The translations under genes and the position numbers were made by a program. Shown in pieces: positions 54,501-59,559 of a stretch of DNA of 64,000 nt (position 1 is its first letter; each line of letters opens with the position of its first letter). Source of the stretch: Pogona vitticeps (lineage: Eukaryota > Chordata > Lepidosauria > Squamata > Agamidae); NCBI RefSeq assembly GCF_051106095.1, contig NC_135787.1, forward strand, positions 158,108,001-158,172,000, given 5' to 3'. The notes beneath the pieces are model-generated. The model searched no databases and was not told where the DNA came from. It saw nothing but the letters and a program-made list of their open reading frames with translations.

Positions 54501-57241
54501 ATTAGTTGGACGATCAGAATAAAGGCTCTCCTTTTGACCTGAAGATTAGGGAGGAGAATGTAGAGAAACTGTCTATTGATTATTTTGATTAATTATACTA
54601 AAATATTTGTTTGGCCACTTATACGTGAAAGTCAAGTAAAGCTATGTGTATTTCAAACTGAGCGCTTTACGACGAAATCGCTTAGCGACGCTGTTTTTGC
54701 GATTGCAAAAGCGATCGCTTTGCGATGATCCCTATGGGGTATTTTCACTTTGCGATGATTGCAGGGAAGCGATCATCGCAAAGCCCCCATTTTCACACAG
54801 CTGATCGGTGGTTTCAAAATGGCCACCGGGAAAAAAACATGACTGCCCGCTGTGTTTAGGGAGGGATTTCTGGCTTTAGAGGCATTGAAAATGGCGGCGC
54901 TATGGAGGATCTTCACTCAGCTGTGGGTTTTAAGCCCATACGAATGCATTGAAGGGGTATCAATGCGTTTCTATGGGCTTTTAAATATCACATAGTGACG
55001 TTTTCGTTCAGCGATTTTTGCGGAATGAATTAACATCGCTAAGCGAGGCACCACTGTTAATGGTTAGGCTTATATATTTCTTCCAACTCGTAGTTCAGAA
55101 CTACTGATAATTTTAGAAGAGTTTAAAGAATATTCAGGTTTAGGAGTAAATATTTCGAAATCAGAAATAATGTTTAAAAGGATAGATTTAAAGGAACAAA
55201 AAGAAATAGCAAAGCTGACAGGTATGAAATTAGGAATTAGGAGATTAAAGTATTTAGGTATAACAATAACAAAAAGTATTAAAAATTTGATGGGAACTAA
55301 TTATAAAATAACTTGGAGAAGGATACAGGAAAAACTAAACGAATGGGATAATAGATATATAAGTATTTTAGGGAAAATAAGGGCAATAAAAATGTTTATA
55401 ATACCAAAGATGTTATATCTATTTCAGGTACTCCCGGAGTACATCCCAAAAAAACAATTAGCTGTATGGGATCAAGAATTAAAAAAATGGGTTTTTGGGA
55501 AGAAGAAAGCTAGAATAGTAAAGAGGGTAATATATTCACCACAGGAAGATTTAGGGTGGGGTCTCCCACATTTGGAAAGCTATTACGAAGCTTTTCAAAT
55601 AAAAATGCTATTGGAATTAGATGGGAAAAGTGTGGAGAAATGGGTAAGATGGGAGGATATAATAAATAAAGGAGTAGGTAAATTTGGAATATTTACACAG
55701 AAGGTTAAAAACGACATTAAAAATACAATAGGCCCAAGACAGACAGCACTAACAATATGGGGGGAAAGGCAACTTAATTGGATGCCAAGTCTTTCCAAAT
55801 GGACCCCACTAGAATCTCTAGGTGAGGATTTGAAAATTGAGAAAACTTTTTGGAAGAAACTAAAAGAAACTGGCTATTATAGAGTGAAGGATTTATATAA
55901 CCCTCAGGGGACACAGATTCCGGCACAAAATGTAGTAGGACAAGTTGGAAGACAATACTGGTTACAGACTATGGCTTTATATAATATTTTGAAACAGAGA
56001 AGGTATTCTGGAATACTAAATAAAGAGGATACCCCGCTAGAAAAACTATATAATAATAAAGAGGATAATAAGAAGGGTATTGCAAGGAAGTTGTACAACT
56101 TGATAAATACAGATAAAGATTATATGATTGGGACAATACAAACGAAGTGGGAAAGAGAAATGACATTGTCAGCATACGAAATAGATGGGTTAATGGAAGG
56201 CATATTGGAAATCAAAATGGATAAATTTAGAGAATTGGAGATGAAATTAATATTGAAATGGTATAGGACACCCCCTCAGTTGTCTTATATGATAAAAGGT
56301 TTGAATTCAAGTTGCTGGCATTGTAAGAGGAGTAAGGGATATTATGCACATCTTTGGTGCGAATGCCCTAAGGCTATTGAATTTTGGCAGCTGATTTTAG
56401 AAAAGGTGAACGCCGTGTGTAATATTAAATTGCAGCTGACTGGGAAAATCTTGTTTATGGGAGTTCTGGGGAATAATAAAGTAAAAAAACCTAAACAGAA
56501 TTTATTTAAAGCTATGATTATAGCAGCACATGCAGTAATAGCTTATGGGTGGAAGGATGCATCAAAATGGACTTTGGAAAGATGGAATTGGTATTTATAT
56601 GAATGGATTCAATCAGACATACTGTCGATTTTGACACAGGATAAGGTATGGGAAGAAAAAACATTAGAGATAAGAAAGAAATGGTCGGGATATGTAAGAT
56701 GGGTAAGAGAAGGGGGGGCCAATAATGTTATATTGGTTAAACTCCAAAAGGTGTGCTCATGGTTGCAGATTTAAAATTAAATGGTCTTTTTTTTTTTGGG
56801 GGGGTGGGATAAGGGGGTAGAAATAAATAGGAAAATGATGACTATGTAAAGATAAGAGAAATGGTTATGTATGGATATGTTAATTAAAAAATTAAAAATA
56901 ATAATAAAAAAAAATATATTTCTTCCAACTACAAAATGAATTCCCAAACTGATTTGCAGAAATGAATAATATATTTAAAAAATTAAAAACATAAGAATCT
57001 TCCTGGAATTACTCATCCTAAATAAGAATCCTAAATTCAGATATCCAGTTTATGTGTCTGCAGAGTCTTAAGTGTTGACTTTGTACAACTTGTGTTGTAT
57101 CAGTTATTCTCTTTTCAACAGATTTGGGAGACAAGTAAAGTATTCAAGTCCTCTGCCATTGTATTAAAACGTGAAATAGATGTTTTGTTTCCAGACAATG
57201 AGGCAATCATTTTAGCCATTGACAGTTCAAAGTATCTGCAA
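19692..57241 (+). CDS. APAF1: APAF1, apoptotic protease-activating factor 1 (19 coding exons, 3' part beyond window)
   Basis: APAF1 binds cytochrome c and dATP and assembles the heptameric apoptosome that activates caspase-9. Nineteen exons join in phase to 2844 bases (948 codons) with no stop. They encode the CARD (about 1-92), a linker, the NB-ARC ATPase with Walker A GMAGCGKS (Lys160, the same number as human) and Walker B LLVLDDIWD, the winged-helix and helical arm, and WD40 repeats of the first and part of the second propeller. All junctions are GT-AG. Human APAF1 has about 1248 residues, so some 300 remain to the right. The nineteen exons are listed separately. The introns hold most of the transposons in this window. 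E2F and p53 control is known for mammals but not shown here. Confidence 0.97.
19870..19950 (-). repeat. LINE 3'-tail fragment (L2-type)
   Basis: GATT/GATTT repeats lead into gatttgtatcccgcccatct and ggtctataggatcactcttg, the common tail of this window read in antisense. Truncated after about 80 bases. Confidence 0.6.
19992..20169. mobile_element. hAT MITE, 178 bp, with 8-bp target duplication
   Basis: Ends are CAGGGGTCCCCAACTCCTGG and CTGGTCCGCAGTTGGGGACA followed by ACTA. A perfect duplication ccctagag lies at 19984-19991 and 20170-20177. The GC- and CpG-rich body (including gcatgcatgcgtgcga) contrasts with the AT-rich intron. No coding capacity. Confidence 0.9.
20178..21832. other. APAF1 intron, no bounded feature
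   Basis: Unique AT-rich intron. Segments near 20490-20545 and 21236-21350 (e.g. cttacttggaaataagtatt) look like worn palindromic reptile repeats, but I cannot place their ends. Confidence 0.4.
21833..22022 (+). CDS. APAF1: APAF1 coding exon 2: CARD C-terminal half and linker
   Basis: Acceptor ttctcctcag|ACAACACAAAGAG, donor TCATACG|gtcagt. Encodes TTQRERAAMLVKLILAKDDY, then YNALVHEGYKDLAALLQDGI and the linker GKNSMDGETSY. Human has the same linker (GKDSVSGITSY) as an alternatively spliced 11-residue insert. Here the matching point reads AATG|GAAAG with no GT. Confidence 0.96.
22268..22412. repeat. Palindromic MITE-like repeat
   Basis: Outer arms atggctgcaatcc and ggattttagccat and inner arms agtaagtcacaactagaata and its near-complement tattctagttatgtcttact make an imperfect 145-base palindrome. 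I see no clear target duplication. Probably a worn MITE in an APAF1 intron. Confidence 0.55.
22544..22741 (+). CDS. APAF1: APAF1 coding exon 3: NB-ARC with Walker A
   Basis: Acceptor aatttaag|TTAAGACTG, donor TTGAAAG|gtattt. Encodes VLCEGGVPQRPVVFVTRPEL and GWVVVYGMAGCGKSVLAAEA. The P-loop GCGKS contains Lys160, which binds the nucleotide phosphates. The residue number equals human because the CARD and linker have equal length. Confidence 0.97.
22742..24375. other. APAF1 intron, no bounded feature
   Basis: No exon or complete element recognised. A segment near 24090-24230 (cagtccctgcccacaggctt, then acagtctgcaag) resembles a common amniote LINE-derived repeat, but I cannot define it. Confidence 0.4.
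24376..24559 (+). CDS. APAF1: APAF1 coding exon 4: NB-ARC
   Basis: Acceptor tttttttag|ATTGCTTCCC, donor CCAGG|gtaatg. Encodes CFPGGVHWVSVGKQDKAGLL, KLQNLCLRLDQDF and PLNIEEAKDRLRSLLLRKYP. Near identical to human in this core of the nucleotide-binding domain. Ends two bases into a glycine codon (arginine in human). Confidence 0.96.
24977..25089 (+). CDS. APAF1: APAF1 coding exon 5: Walker B
   Basis: Acceptor ggttgtag|ATCTCTCTTGG, donor AACTG|gtaaga. Encodes SLLVLDDIWDPWVLKAFDSQ and FQILITSRDRSVTDSVTG. The acidic pair in LVLDDIWD is the Walker B site that coordinates Mg-nucleotide; the TSRD segment is the sensor 1 region. Confidence 0.96.
25396..25636 (+). mobile_element. tRNA-derived lizard SINE, nearly full length
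   Basis: A tRNA-like head (gctgggtagcttagtgagtt with A-box TAGCTTAGTGAG, then ttgggagttcaattccc as B box) leads into a body with agtcccagagctccctt and gggaatggtaagctgtttct. The end is gtcggaattgacttggcagt then acacaattattatta. The tail is shared with the SINEs at 3.2 and 39.2 kb and with the RTE-like LINE at 29 kb, its likely mobilising partner. Confidence 0.82.
26246..26859. mobile_element. hAT MITE, 614 bp, holding an expanded tetranucleotide repeat
   Basis: Ends are CAGTGGTTCTTAACCTTTTT and CACGTTAAGAACCACTG. A perfect 8-base duplication tactaaag flanks it at 26238-26245 and 26860-26867. Inside lies a long TCTA/TTTA array (26334-26482) and C-rich runs such as cgcccccctgccgcccccc near the right end. 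No transposase. Charlie-like termini. Confidence 0.9.
26334..26482. repeat. (TCTA)n(TTTA)n microsatellite
   Basis: About 37 tetranucleotide units, TCTA-type then TTTA-type, inside the hAT MITE. The open frame across it (a Ser-Ile-Tyr-Leu repeat) is an artefact. Confidence 0.95.
26952..27083 (+). CDS. APAF1: APAF1 coding exon 6: NB-ARC helical part
   Basis: Acceptor tatatccag|GCAAAAAATAT, donor TGCAAAG|gtaaga. Encodes KKYKVPVESGLTHEKALEIL and SLFVNMEITELPEKADSIVR ECK. Corresponds to human PKYVVPVESSLGKEKGLEIL; the first residues are diverged. Confidence 0.95.
27862..28100 (+). CDS. APAF1: APAF1 coding exon 7: winged-helix region
   Basis: Acceptor acattctag|GTTCTCCTC, donor TCAAAG|gtaaga. Encodes SPLVVSLIGALLRDFPNRWE, LKQLQNKQFKRIRKSSSYDY, then EALDEAMSISVEMLPENFKD and the end LSVLQKDVKVPSK. 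GSPL is the nucleotide-contacting GxP motif. Nearly identical to human. Confidence 0.97.
28101..29059. other. APAF1 intron, no bounded feature
   Basis: Unique sequence with no exon or element I can delimit. Confidence 0.4.
29060..29830 (+). mobile_element. RTE/BovB-type LINE relic with SINE-like tail
   Basis: The 29095-29340 frame reads LADCSAPKQLLMKVKEEMQN, then VKNLLYIGSTIQQIGDCGQE and IRRLRLERAAKKELEE. This is the RTE region between the active site and the C-terminal domain (compare FLGS.I..DGDCS.EIKRR.. in BovB). Further on, FEMRCLKKALQIP matches FELWCWRRLLRVP. The end, taccataagtcacagacggc then acataactacaacaac, is close to the tail of the tRNA-derived SINEs here. A LINE tail copy interrupts it at 29456-29521. 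Broken by stops. Confidence 0.75.
29456..29521 (-). repeat. LINE 3'-tail fragment (L2-type) inside the RTE relic
   Basis: TTTA repeats followed by gatttataccctgcctatct and ggtccgaaaggaccaca. Antisense copy of the common tail, inserted in the RTE-type relic, hence younger than it. Confidence 0.65.
31245..31412 (+). CDS. APAF1: APAF1 coding exon 8
   Basis: Acceptor ttcattttag|GTATTCTG, donor CTTCAA|gtatgc, both phase 0 (56 codons). Encodes VLCILWDMETEEVEDILQEF, INKSLLFCDRNGKSFHYYLH and DLQLDFLTEKNHGQLQ. This is the winged-helix/helical-domain region, nearly identical to human. Confidence 0.97.
31575..32087. mobile_element. Tigger-like MITE, 513 bp
   Basis: Ends are CAGTGGGGTCTTGACTTAAG and CAAGTCAAGACCCCACTG, with TA at 31573-31574 and 32088-32089. 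Arms carry repeated gactt(a/g)agaac motifs. No transposase. A different subfamily from the GGTGCCTCGC elements but with the same CAG...CTG and TA structure. Confidence 0.85.
32090..32170 (-). repeat. LINE 3'-tail fragment (L2-type)
   Basis: tttatttatttatttaatta then tttatatcccgcctatctga and aggaccactctaggcggcta. Antisense tail directly abutting the Tigger-like MITE. Confidence 0.65.
33137..33268 (+). CDS. APAF1: APAF1 coding exon 9
   Basis: Acceptor aattttatag|ACACTACAT, donor CAAAAT|gtaagt (44 codons). Encodes TLHKKVVHQYKKHYKQYVPT, then EDCIYWYYFLAYHMASANMQ. Helical domain leading to the propellers; the CMYWYNFLAYHMASAKMH block of human is clear. Confidence 0.96.
33800..33913 (+). CDS. APAF1: APAF1 coding exon 10
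   Basis: Acceptor ttttttacag|GAACTCGG, donor CAGAAG|gtatgg (38 codons). Encodes ELGDLMFSLDWIKTKTELVG and PAHLIHEYVEYSHILDQK. Matches human ELCALMFSLDWIKAKTELVG. Confidence 0.96.
34175..34590 (-). repeat. LINE 3'-region fragment (L2-type)
   Basis: The stretch agaaaggtctttgtctgctt, gcagaaggacagtaaagatg, ggagggagttccagagtctg and gcagcaatggagaaggtcct is a sequence I recall from abundant reptile LINE copies. It shares long runs with 6570-6650. Read on minus it lies upstream of the AT-rich body and tail. No intact frame. Confidence 0.5.
34946..35130 (+). CDS. APAF1: APAF1 coding exon 11
   Basis: Acceptor tgtttatag|GATACTATTG, donor TGGAT|gtaagc. Encodes ENFHEFLSLNGHLLGRQPSL, DIVQLGLCQPESSEVYRQAK and ALQELNKGSFYVEW. 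Ends two bases into an isoleucine codon. Linker to the WD40 region. Confidence 0.96.
35131..36466. other. APAF1 intron, no bounded feature
   Basis: Unique AT-rich intron; nothing recognised. Confidence 0.4.
36467..36593 (+). CDS. APAF1: APAF1 coding exon 12: first WD40 repeat
   Basis: Acceptor ctgtaatgcag|AAATAAAAAA, donor TTGCAG|gtgtga. Encodes NKKSIKNMYRLVVRPHTDAV and YHACFSQDRQRIASCGADKT LQ. The H...D...A pattern with GADKTLQ is a WD40 blade. Confidence 0.96.
36594..38380. other. APAF1 intron, no bounded feature
   Basis: Unique AT-rich intron. An open frame at 37315-37662 on minus has no recognisable homology and no supporting splice context. Confidence 0.4.
38381..38506 (+). CDS. APAF1: APAF1 coding exon 13: WD40 repeat
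   Basis: Acceptor gtatttttag|ATATTTAAAG, donor GTAAAA|gtaagg (42 codons, one blade). Encodes IFKAESGEKLLEVKAHDDEV and LCCAFSADDRFVATCSADKK VK. Confidence 0.97.
39168..39350 (-). mobile_element. tRNA-derived lizard SINE, nearly complete
   Basis: Plus strand: tail gttgtcaagtcagaactgac, body ctaatagggttttcaaggt and gtgagtttccatgac, antisense head aaatctgggtctcctgactc to cagtacaccacactggg. Read on minus the head resembles a tRNA with A and B boxes. Same family as 3174-3320. Confidence 0.78.
39395..39521 (+). repeat. LINE 3' tail and (AATA)n microsatellite
   Basis: tagctgcctagagtggtcga then tagataggtggagtataaat runs into about 20 AATA units. This is the sense-strand copy of the common L2-type tail; the repeats are its 3' terminus, expanded. 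Open frames over it (FIYL repeats on minus) are artefacts. Confidence 0.7.
40560..41150 (-). mobile_element. CR1-like LINE reverse-transcriptase relic
   Basis: Read on minus, with stops, it gives TDHV-LI near 41040, GLIDKGDEGTLCGL near 40970 and QVPKGYVLGS near 40605. These line up in order with CR1/L3 ...LTNLISFFDKVTDLVDKG...VDLDFSKAF... and GVPQGSVLGP. Highly decayed, without visible ends. Confidence 0.45.
41284..41418 (+). CDS. APAF1: APAF1 coding exon 14: WD40 repeat
   Basis: Acceptor ttgttttttag|GTCTGGAATTC, donor GTCAAA|gtaagt (45 codons). Encodes VWNSRTGQLVCLFEEHVEEV and NCCQFNKTSSHQFLLVTCSN DRFVK. One blade, three residues longer than its neighbours as in human. Confidence 0.96.
41419..42845. 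other. APAF1 intron, no bounded feature
   Basis: Unique sequence before the large Tigger-like element; nothing recognised. Confidence 0.4.
42848..43966. mobile_element. Tigger-like MITE, 1119 bp, with internal minisatellite
   Basis: Ends are CAGTGGTGCCTCGCATACCG and CGCTATGCGGGGCACCACTG, flanked by TA (42846-42847, 43967-43968). The arms are the same family as 4671-5087. The centre is a GC-rich tandem array (about 43030-43660). No transposase. Confidence 0.9.
43030..43660. repeat. 119-bp minisatellite inside the Tigger-like MITE
   Basis: The anchor gggaccaaaacaggctgcaa occurs at 43127, 43246, 43365, 43484 and 43576, i.e. spacings of 119, 119, 119 and 92. An earlier, diverged partial unit precedes them. 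Each unit has a purine-rich part (gccgaagggagggaagcc), a CpG part (acgcgttcgcgcgccctct) and a pyrimidine-rich part. The short last step lacks 27 bases. Because 119 is not a multiple of three, open frames of 240-300 codons run through it in several frames on both strands; these are not genes. Confidence 0.95.
44100..45240 (-). mobile_element. Penelope-like retroelement fragment with GIY-YIG endonuclease
   Basis: On minus, 45220-45005 encodes FLDVMVVCKTD then LGHKVYRKPTHTDRYLHKNS and PQQKRGIIKTLADRA, the end of the Penelope-type reverse transcriptase. Next, 44875-44372 carries RIPCSCGQVYIGTTKRSIHT RIKEHERQCRL, a GIY-YIG endonuclease (G-VYIG, R, EH). The end at 44100-44200 holds the conserved terminal sequence ttcagaacac...cccgaaaaaccc (on minus). 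It is truncated upstream. The family uses RT plus GIY-YIG for target-primed integration. Lies in an APAF1 intron, antisense. Confidence 0.85.
44154..44200 (-). ncRNA. Hammerhead-ribozyme-like motif at the Penelope element end
   Basis: On minus: TCCT, then CTGAAGA (core, with A at the variable position), a U, a stem GCCGG...CTGGC (one G-U pair), GAAAC, GTT and AGGA pairing back to TCCT. This is the order of a minimal type I hammerhead with a 2-bp helix III (AC/GU) and cleavage after GTU. Penelope-like elements are known to carry such ribozymes. The extra U after the core departs from the strict consensus, so activity is doubtful. Confidence 0.5.
45444..45569 (+). CDS. APAF1: APAF1 coding exon 15: WD40 repeat
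   Basis: Acceptor aaaatgcag|CTCTGGGATG, donor TTAAAG|gtattg (42 codons). Encodes LWDVNKKYCRNTLFGHRNSV and THCRFSPDDKYVASCSADGT LK. A textbook blade with GH, WD and SADGT. Confidence 0.97.
45570..46959. other. APAF1 intron, no bounded feature
   Basis: Unique AT-rich intron; nothing recognised. Confidence 0.4.
46960..47121 (+). CDS. APAF1: APAF1 coding exon 16: WD40 repeat
   Basis: Acceptor gtttctaaag|CTTTGGCATG, donor CTTTTT|gtaagt (54 codons). Encodes LWHVQSANELKTIDIGDFFR, NVEDYQTDGELLVKCCSWSS and NGAIIVAAAKNKLF, the long blade matching human ...KSINVKQFFLNLEDPQEDME.... Confidence 0.96.
47122..49560. other. APAF1 intron, no bounded feature
   Basis: Unique AT-rich intron. Open frames on both strands near 47975-48606 lack homology or splice context. 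Confidence 0.4.
49566..49720 (-). repeat. LINE 3'-end fragment (L2-type)
   Basis: tatttatttatttgatttat then atcccgcccatctggtatat and ggtcggcttccaacaaaaca, followed by an AT-rich body with cataacataatcaataaca. Antisense copy of the common tail; most similar in layout to 5346-5540. Confidence 0.65.
49936..52757 (+). mobile_element. 5'-truncated L2-group LINE with an intact reverse-transcriptase frame
   Basis: One frame (49939-52593) runs 884 codons without a stop. It begins inside the endonuclease domain (RGGGVAIVYRSS; later LVLGDLNIH and the catalytic SDH in PWSDHFLVKF). It continues through RT motifs ANYRPVANLPYLGKVLERV, LLDLSVAFDTIDH (Asp518), GVPQGSILSPMLFNIYM and YADDTQLYLSF (Asp609/610), and ends FSAAAPRLWNALPTEIR...QKAFN. 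A 3' UTR with gtaagccgcccagagacctg and gtgggcggcatataaatt ends in AATA repeats. The first ATG is incidental, since the real start is lost by truncation. GC-rich against AT-rich intron. YADDT and the C-terminus favour L2 over CR1. Confidence 0.93.
53363..53501. mobile_element. AT-rich palindromic MITE (gatttaaatc type)
   Basis: Left end gagggtggataaaaatt and right end gatttaaatcaaatccaccct, with repeated gatttaaat motifs between. A likely 8-base duplication ggttttgg/ggttttga (one mismatch) flanks it. I recall the same palindrome as common in reptiles. Confidence 0.65.
53661..53789 (+). CDS. APAF1: APAF1 coding exon 17: WD40 repeat (43-codon cassette)
   Basis: Acceptor atgtttacag|ATTTTTGACG, donor GTTGAG|gtaagt. 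Encodes IFDVKSSDLLANIVISHHNT and IQYCDFCPNSQMVAVALSHY SVE. Exactly 129 bases, phase 0 on both sides. Human APAF1-L/XL isoforms differ by a 43-residue extra WD40 repeat, and this exon fits that cassette (inference). Confidence 0.96.
53790..54267. other. APAF1 intron, no feature
   Basis: Short unique intron between coding exons 17 and 18. Confidence 0.5.
54268..54393 (+). CDS. APAF1: APAF1 coding exon 18: WD40 repeat
   Basis: Acceptor ttgctttag|ATATGGGATA, donor ATAAGG|gtaagt (42 codons). Encodes IWDIDSLSKVADCRGHMSWV and HSVSFSFDGSLFLTSSDDQT IR, matching human ...SKVADCRGHLSWVHGVMFS.... Confidence 0.97.
54411..54490 (+). mobile_element. Fragment of a DIRS-type element end
   Basis: The segment tttgtggcccctgtgaatcg, actgcgcctgcacaggactc and cctcagaatattctagagct parallels 58945-59028 next to the DIRS element. 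It appears to be a solo terminal fragment. It begins within about 20 bases of the APAF1 exon 18 donor. Confidence 0.55.
54659..55056. mobile_element. Tigger-like MITE, left end eroded
   Basis: Right end CTAAGCGAGGCACCACTG followed by TTA. Body rich in gcgatcgctttgcgatgatc motifs and internal palindromes, as in 4671-5087. The left terminus begins gagcgctttacgacgaaatc without the CAGTGGTG end, so it is truncated or mutated. Confidence 0.8.
55089..56914 (+). mobile_element. 5'-truncated L1 LINE with 17-bp target duplication
   Basis: The frame (55170-56774, open upstream too) is the C-terminal half of L1 ORF2: RRLKYLGITITKSIKNL, KIRAIKMFIIPKMLYLFQVL, LGWGLPHLESYYEAFQIKML, then the Cys/His knuckle CWHCKRSKGYYAHLWCECP and a stop. 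It starts mid-ORF and ends in an A-rich tail with AATAATAA. The 17 bases atatatttcttccaact flank it at 55072-55088 and 56915-56931, proving one retrotransposition event by target-primed reverse transcription. More than 530 codons remain open, so it is young. The L1 is of a non-mammalian vertebrate type. Confidence 0.95.
57122..57241 (+). CDS. APAF1: APAF1 coding exon 19: WD40 region (last exon in window)
   Basis: Acceptor cttttcaacag|ATTTGGGAGA, donor CTGCAA|gtaagt (40 codons). Encodes IWETSKVFKSSAIVLKREID and VLFPDNEAIILAIDSSKYLQ. Human reads LWETKKVCKNSAVMLKQEVD...LAVDHIRRLQ. The following human sequence (LINGRTGQIDYL) is not found before the window ends. Confidence 0.95.
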
Positions 57242-58887
57242 GTAAGTATGTATATTTGAACATTTTACTTCCAATGAGTAGTATAATCAGGTTTGGATTG
57301 GTTTGGATATTACTTCAGGCTTCAGTGACTTACCAAAAGCTAGACTTCTGTCCATCATCTATAAGCAGAAACAATGCAGATGATATGCAGATGATAAATT
57401 ACATCTTATCTAATTTACAAGACTGTTCTCAGAAAGAATGATGTAACAATGGTAAAAATTATGAGTTGCATATACAGTCTTCAGTTGGCCCAAACAAATC
57501 CTGTGTGGATTTTGACATGCTTTTTCATTCGTTTGCTGCTATGTTTCTGCAATGGCATTCCTGCAGATATCTGGAAAAATTGTTATGTTCAGAAGCTATC
57601 ATACCTTCAGCAACCTTTTTTTTTTTTTTTTGCAAATTTGACAAATATTGATCTTCTGAATCCTACACATCAGAATGATGATAAAGCATAGAATGCAATT
57701 TACTTCTTAAAAAATGTACTTACAGAACACCTATTTGGACAATTTTATTACCTTGGCTTTACACGTGTGCTCAGTCACAAATTGGATTTTGAACTTTCCA
57801 TCTGACTCATGAGTTAGTAGCCTAGGTATAGGGGATCATTTACTGACTTTGTGCCTATTAAGATATAGACTTATATCTACTGAGATTCTTTACCTTAGGC
57901 AGATTAATCTTTATATGTGAGAAGAAAGTACAGTGTTGCTTCAAACAATTGTGGTTACGGTCCTTCACTCAAAGAAGTTTTTCTATCCTGAAAGTGAGGT
58001 GGGAACAAGCACTGAAGTTGCATTTGAGATTGAAGTAGTTTATGAACAGGTTGGAACTATACATTTTTTTAAAAGTATCAAAAGAAGAGATTGTCAAAGT
58101 TCCTACATCCAGTAGGTAAACTGCTAAATTCGTACTTCTTATTACAGTTTTTTATTCATTCTCCCTTGGGAATCTTCATAGGATTGTCTGTAGATACTCT
58201 TTCATTACAATTACATGCCTTTTTATTTAGCATTGGGATATGAAACAATTAATCAAAAGCAAAAACCAATACAAGAATAAAAGTCAAATTCTGGGCACTT
58301 AGATGGCAAAAATAGATGTCTGTTTCTAATATTTAATATGTCAATGTCACTGTAACGATCACCTCTCCCTAAAGAGAATATGATGCTTGGACAGGGAGTC
58401 ACTGTGGGCGCAAAAGTACGACCTTTATCTCTGAGGTAGGTCCTTTAGGCCTCAGAAGTGTGTAGCATAAGACATGTGGACTATCCTGACCTTAAAAGAA
58501 AATCTTTGCTTACTTTCTAAGTAACCAAGGATTGACTTTGTGCTTCCTTAGACAGCACGATGGCCTTGTAAAGCAGGACTTCTTAAATGTAATAGCAACT
58601 TAGTGACCTTCTCAAATCTCCACTGAATGTAGGTGTAAGTCCTGCTGTTTCAAGAGACAAGTCCTCTGTAAGAATTATATTTGTTTTTATTAAGAAAATA
58701 AAAGAATTTCATTAAAATACAGTTGTTGCTGCAAGGCATAAGCATTTAACACATCCACCCATTACAATAAAGCTGCTATTTCTAAATAAAATAAGAACAA
58801 CTACTTCTCTACTGCTAAGTAATCATTCTGACTTCTAAGCTAGGGTATTCACACCCCTTCTTCTTGAAAAGAAGAACAAACCTCTGT
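57242..58887. other. APAF1 intron, no bounded feature
   Basis: Unique AT-rich intron. A 20-base T run lies near 57610-57630. I see no exon. Confidence 0.4.
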
Positions 58888-59559
58888 GTTTGTGAGGTAG
58901 CCTTACAAGGAGGCTACCAAATTCATAGCTTAGAACTATTGGATTTAAGGTTCTTCTTCATGGCCTCTGTGAATCACACCCTGGGTGATCTGCGCCTGTG
59001 CGGAGCCTCATCAGAAAGTTCTAGAGCTTCTGCAGTAGCAAAAAACACATTAGAATAAGGCCCTTCCCCCCTCGTATAAGTACCTTGGCTCCAAGGCTCC
59101 CCTTTTAGTTTCTTTCAACTGCTGTGTTGAGAGCCTCATATTTCTGCTTCTGTGAGTAAAAGAGAAAGAGAGTTTATTCTTGATTCCTTCCTGTTATCAA
59201 TCTTTTTCCCTTTAAACGTTTAGATTAAATTCATTATTATCAGAGATTTTTTCCTTTCTGCTTCGCTCGGCCTCCGGCTGCAGCAACCCCCCCCATCATC
59301 GCCTTTTATCCTCAAATTATTTTTCTCCTATTCATAGCCCCTTTGAGCCTGTTTAAACACTGTTTACCACTCTCCGACGGCCACACCAAGTGTCTTTTTT
59401 GCTTGCTAGAGGCACACCAGATGTCCTCCTGCCAGCATTGTAAGAACTTCAAGCGTGGAATCCTCCGTCCTCGCTTATCCAGATTAAAACTCCATCTTTG
59501 GGAACAATCGCTTCAACCAACCGAAATGGCCAACCTCCTTGTAAGGCTACCTCACAAAC
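58888..59559. repeat. 26-bp inverted repeat bracketing the left part of the DIRS element
   Basis: Bases 58888-58913 and 59534-59559 are exact reverse complements over 26 bases, about 620 bases apart. The core reads gaggtagccttacaaggagg on the left. The right arm lies in the gag-like region of the element; the left arm lies at or outside its left end. Confidence 0.9.
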
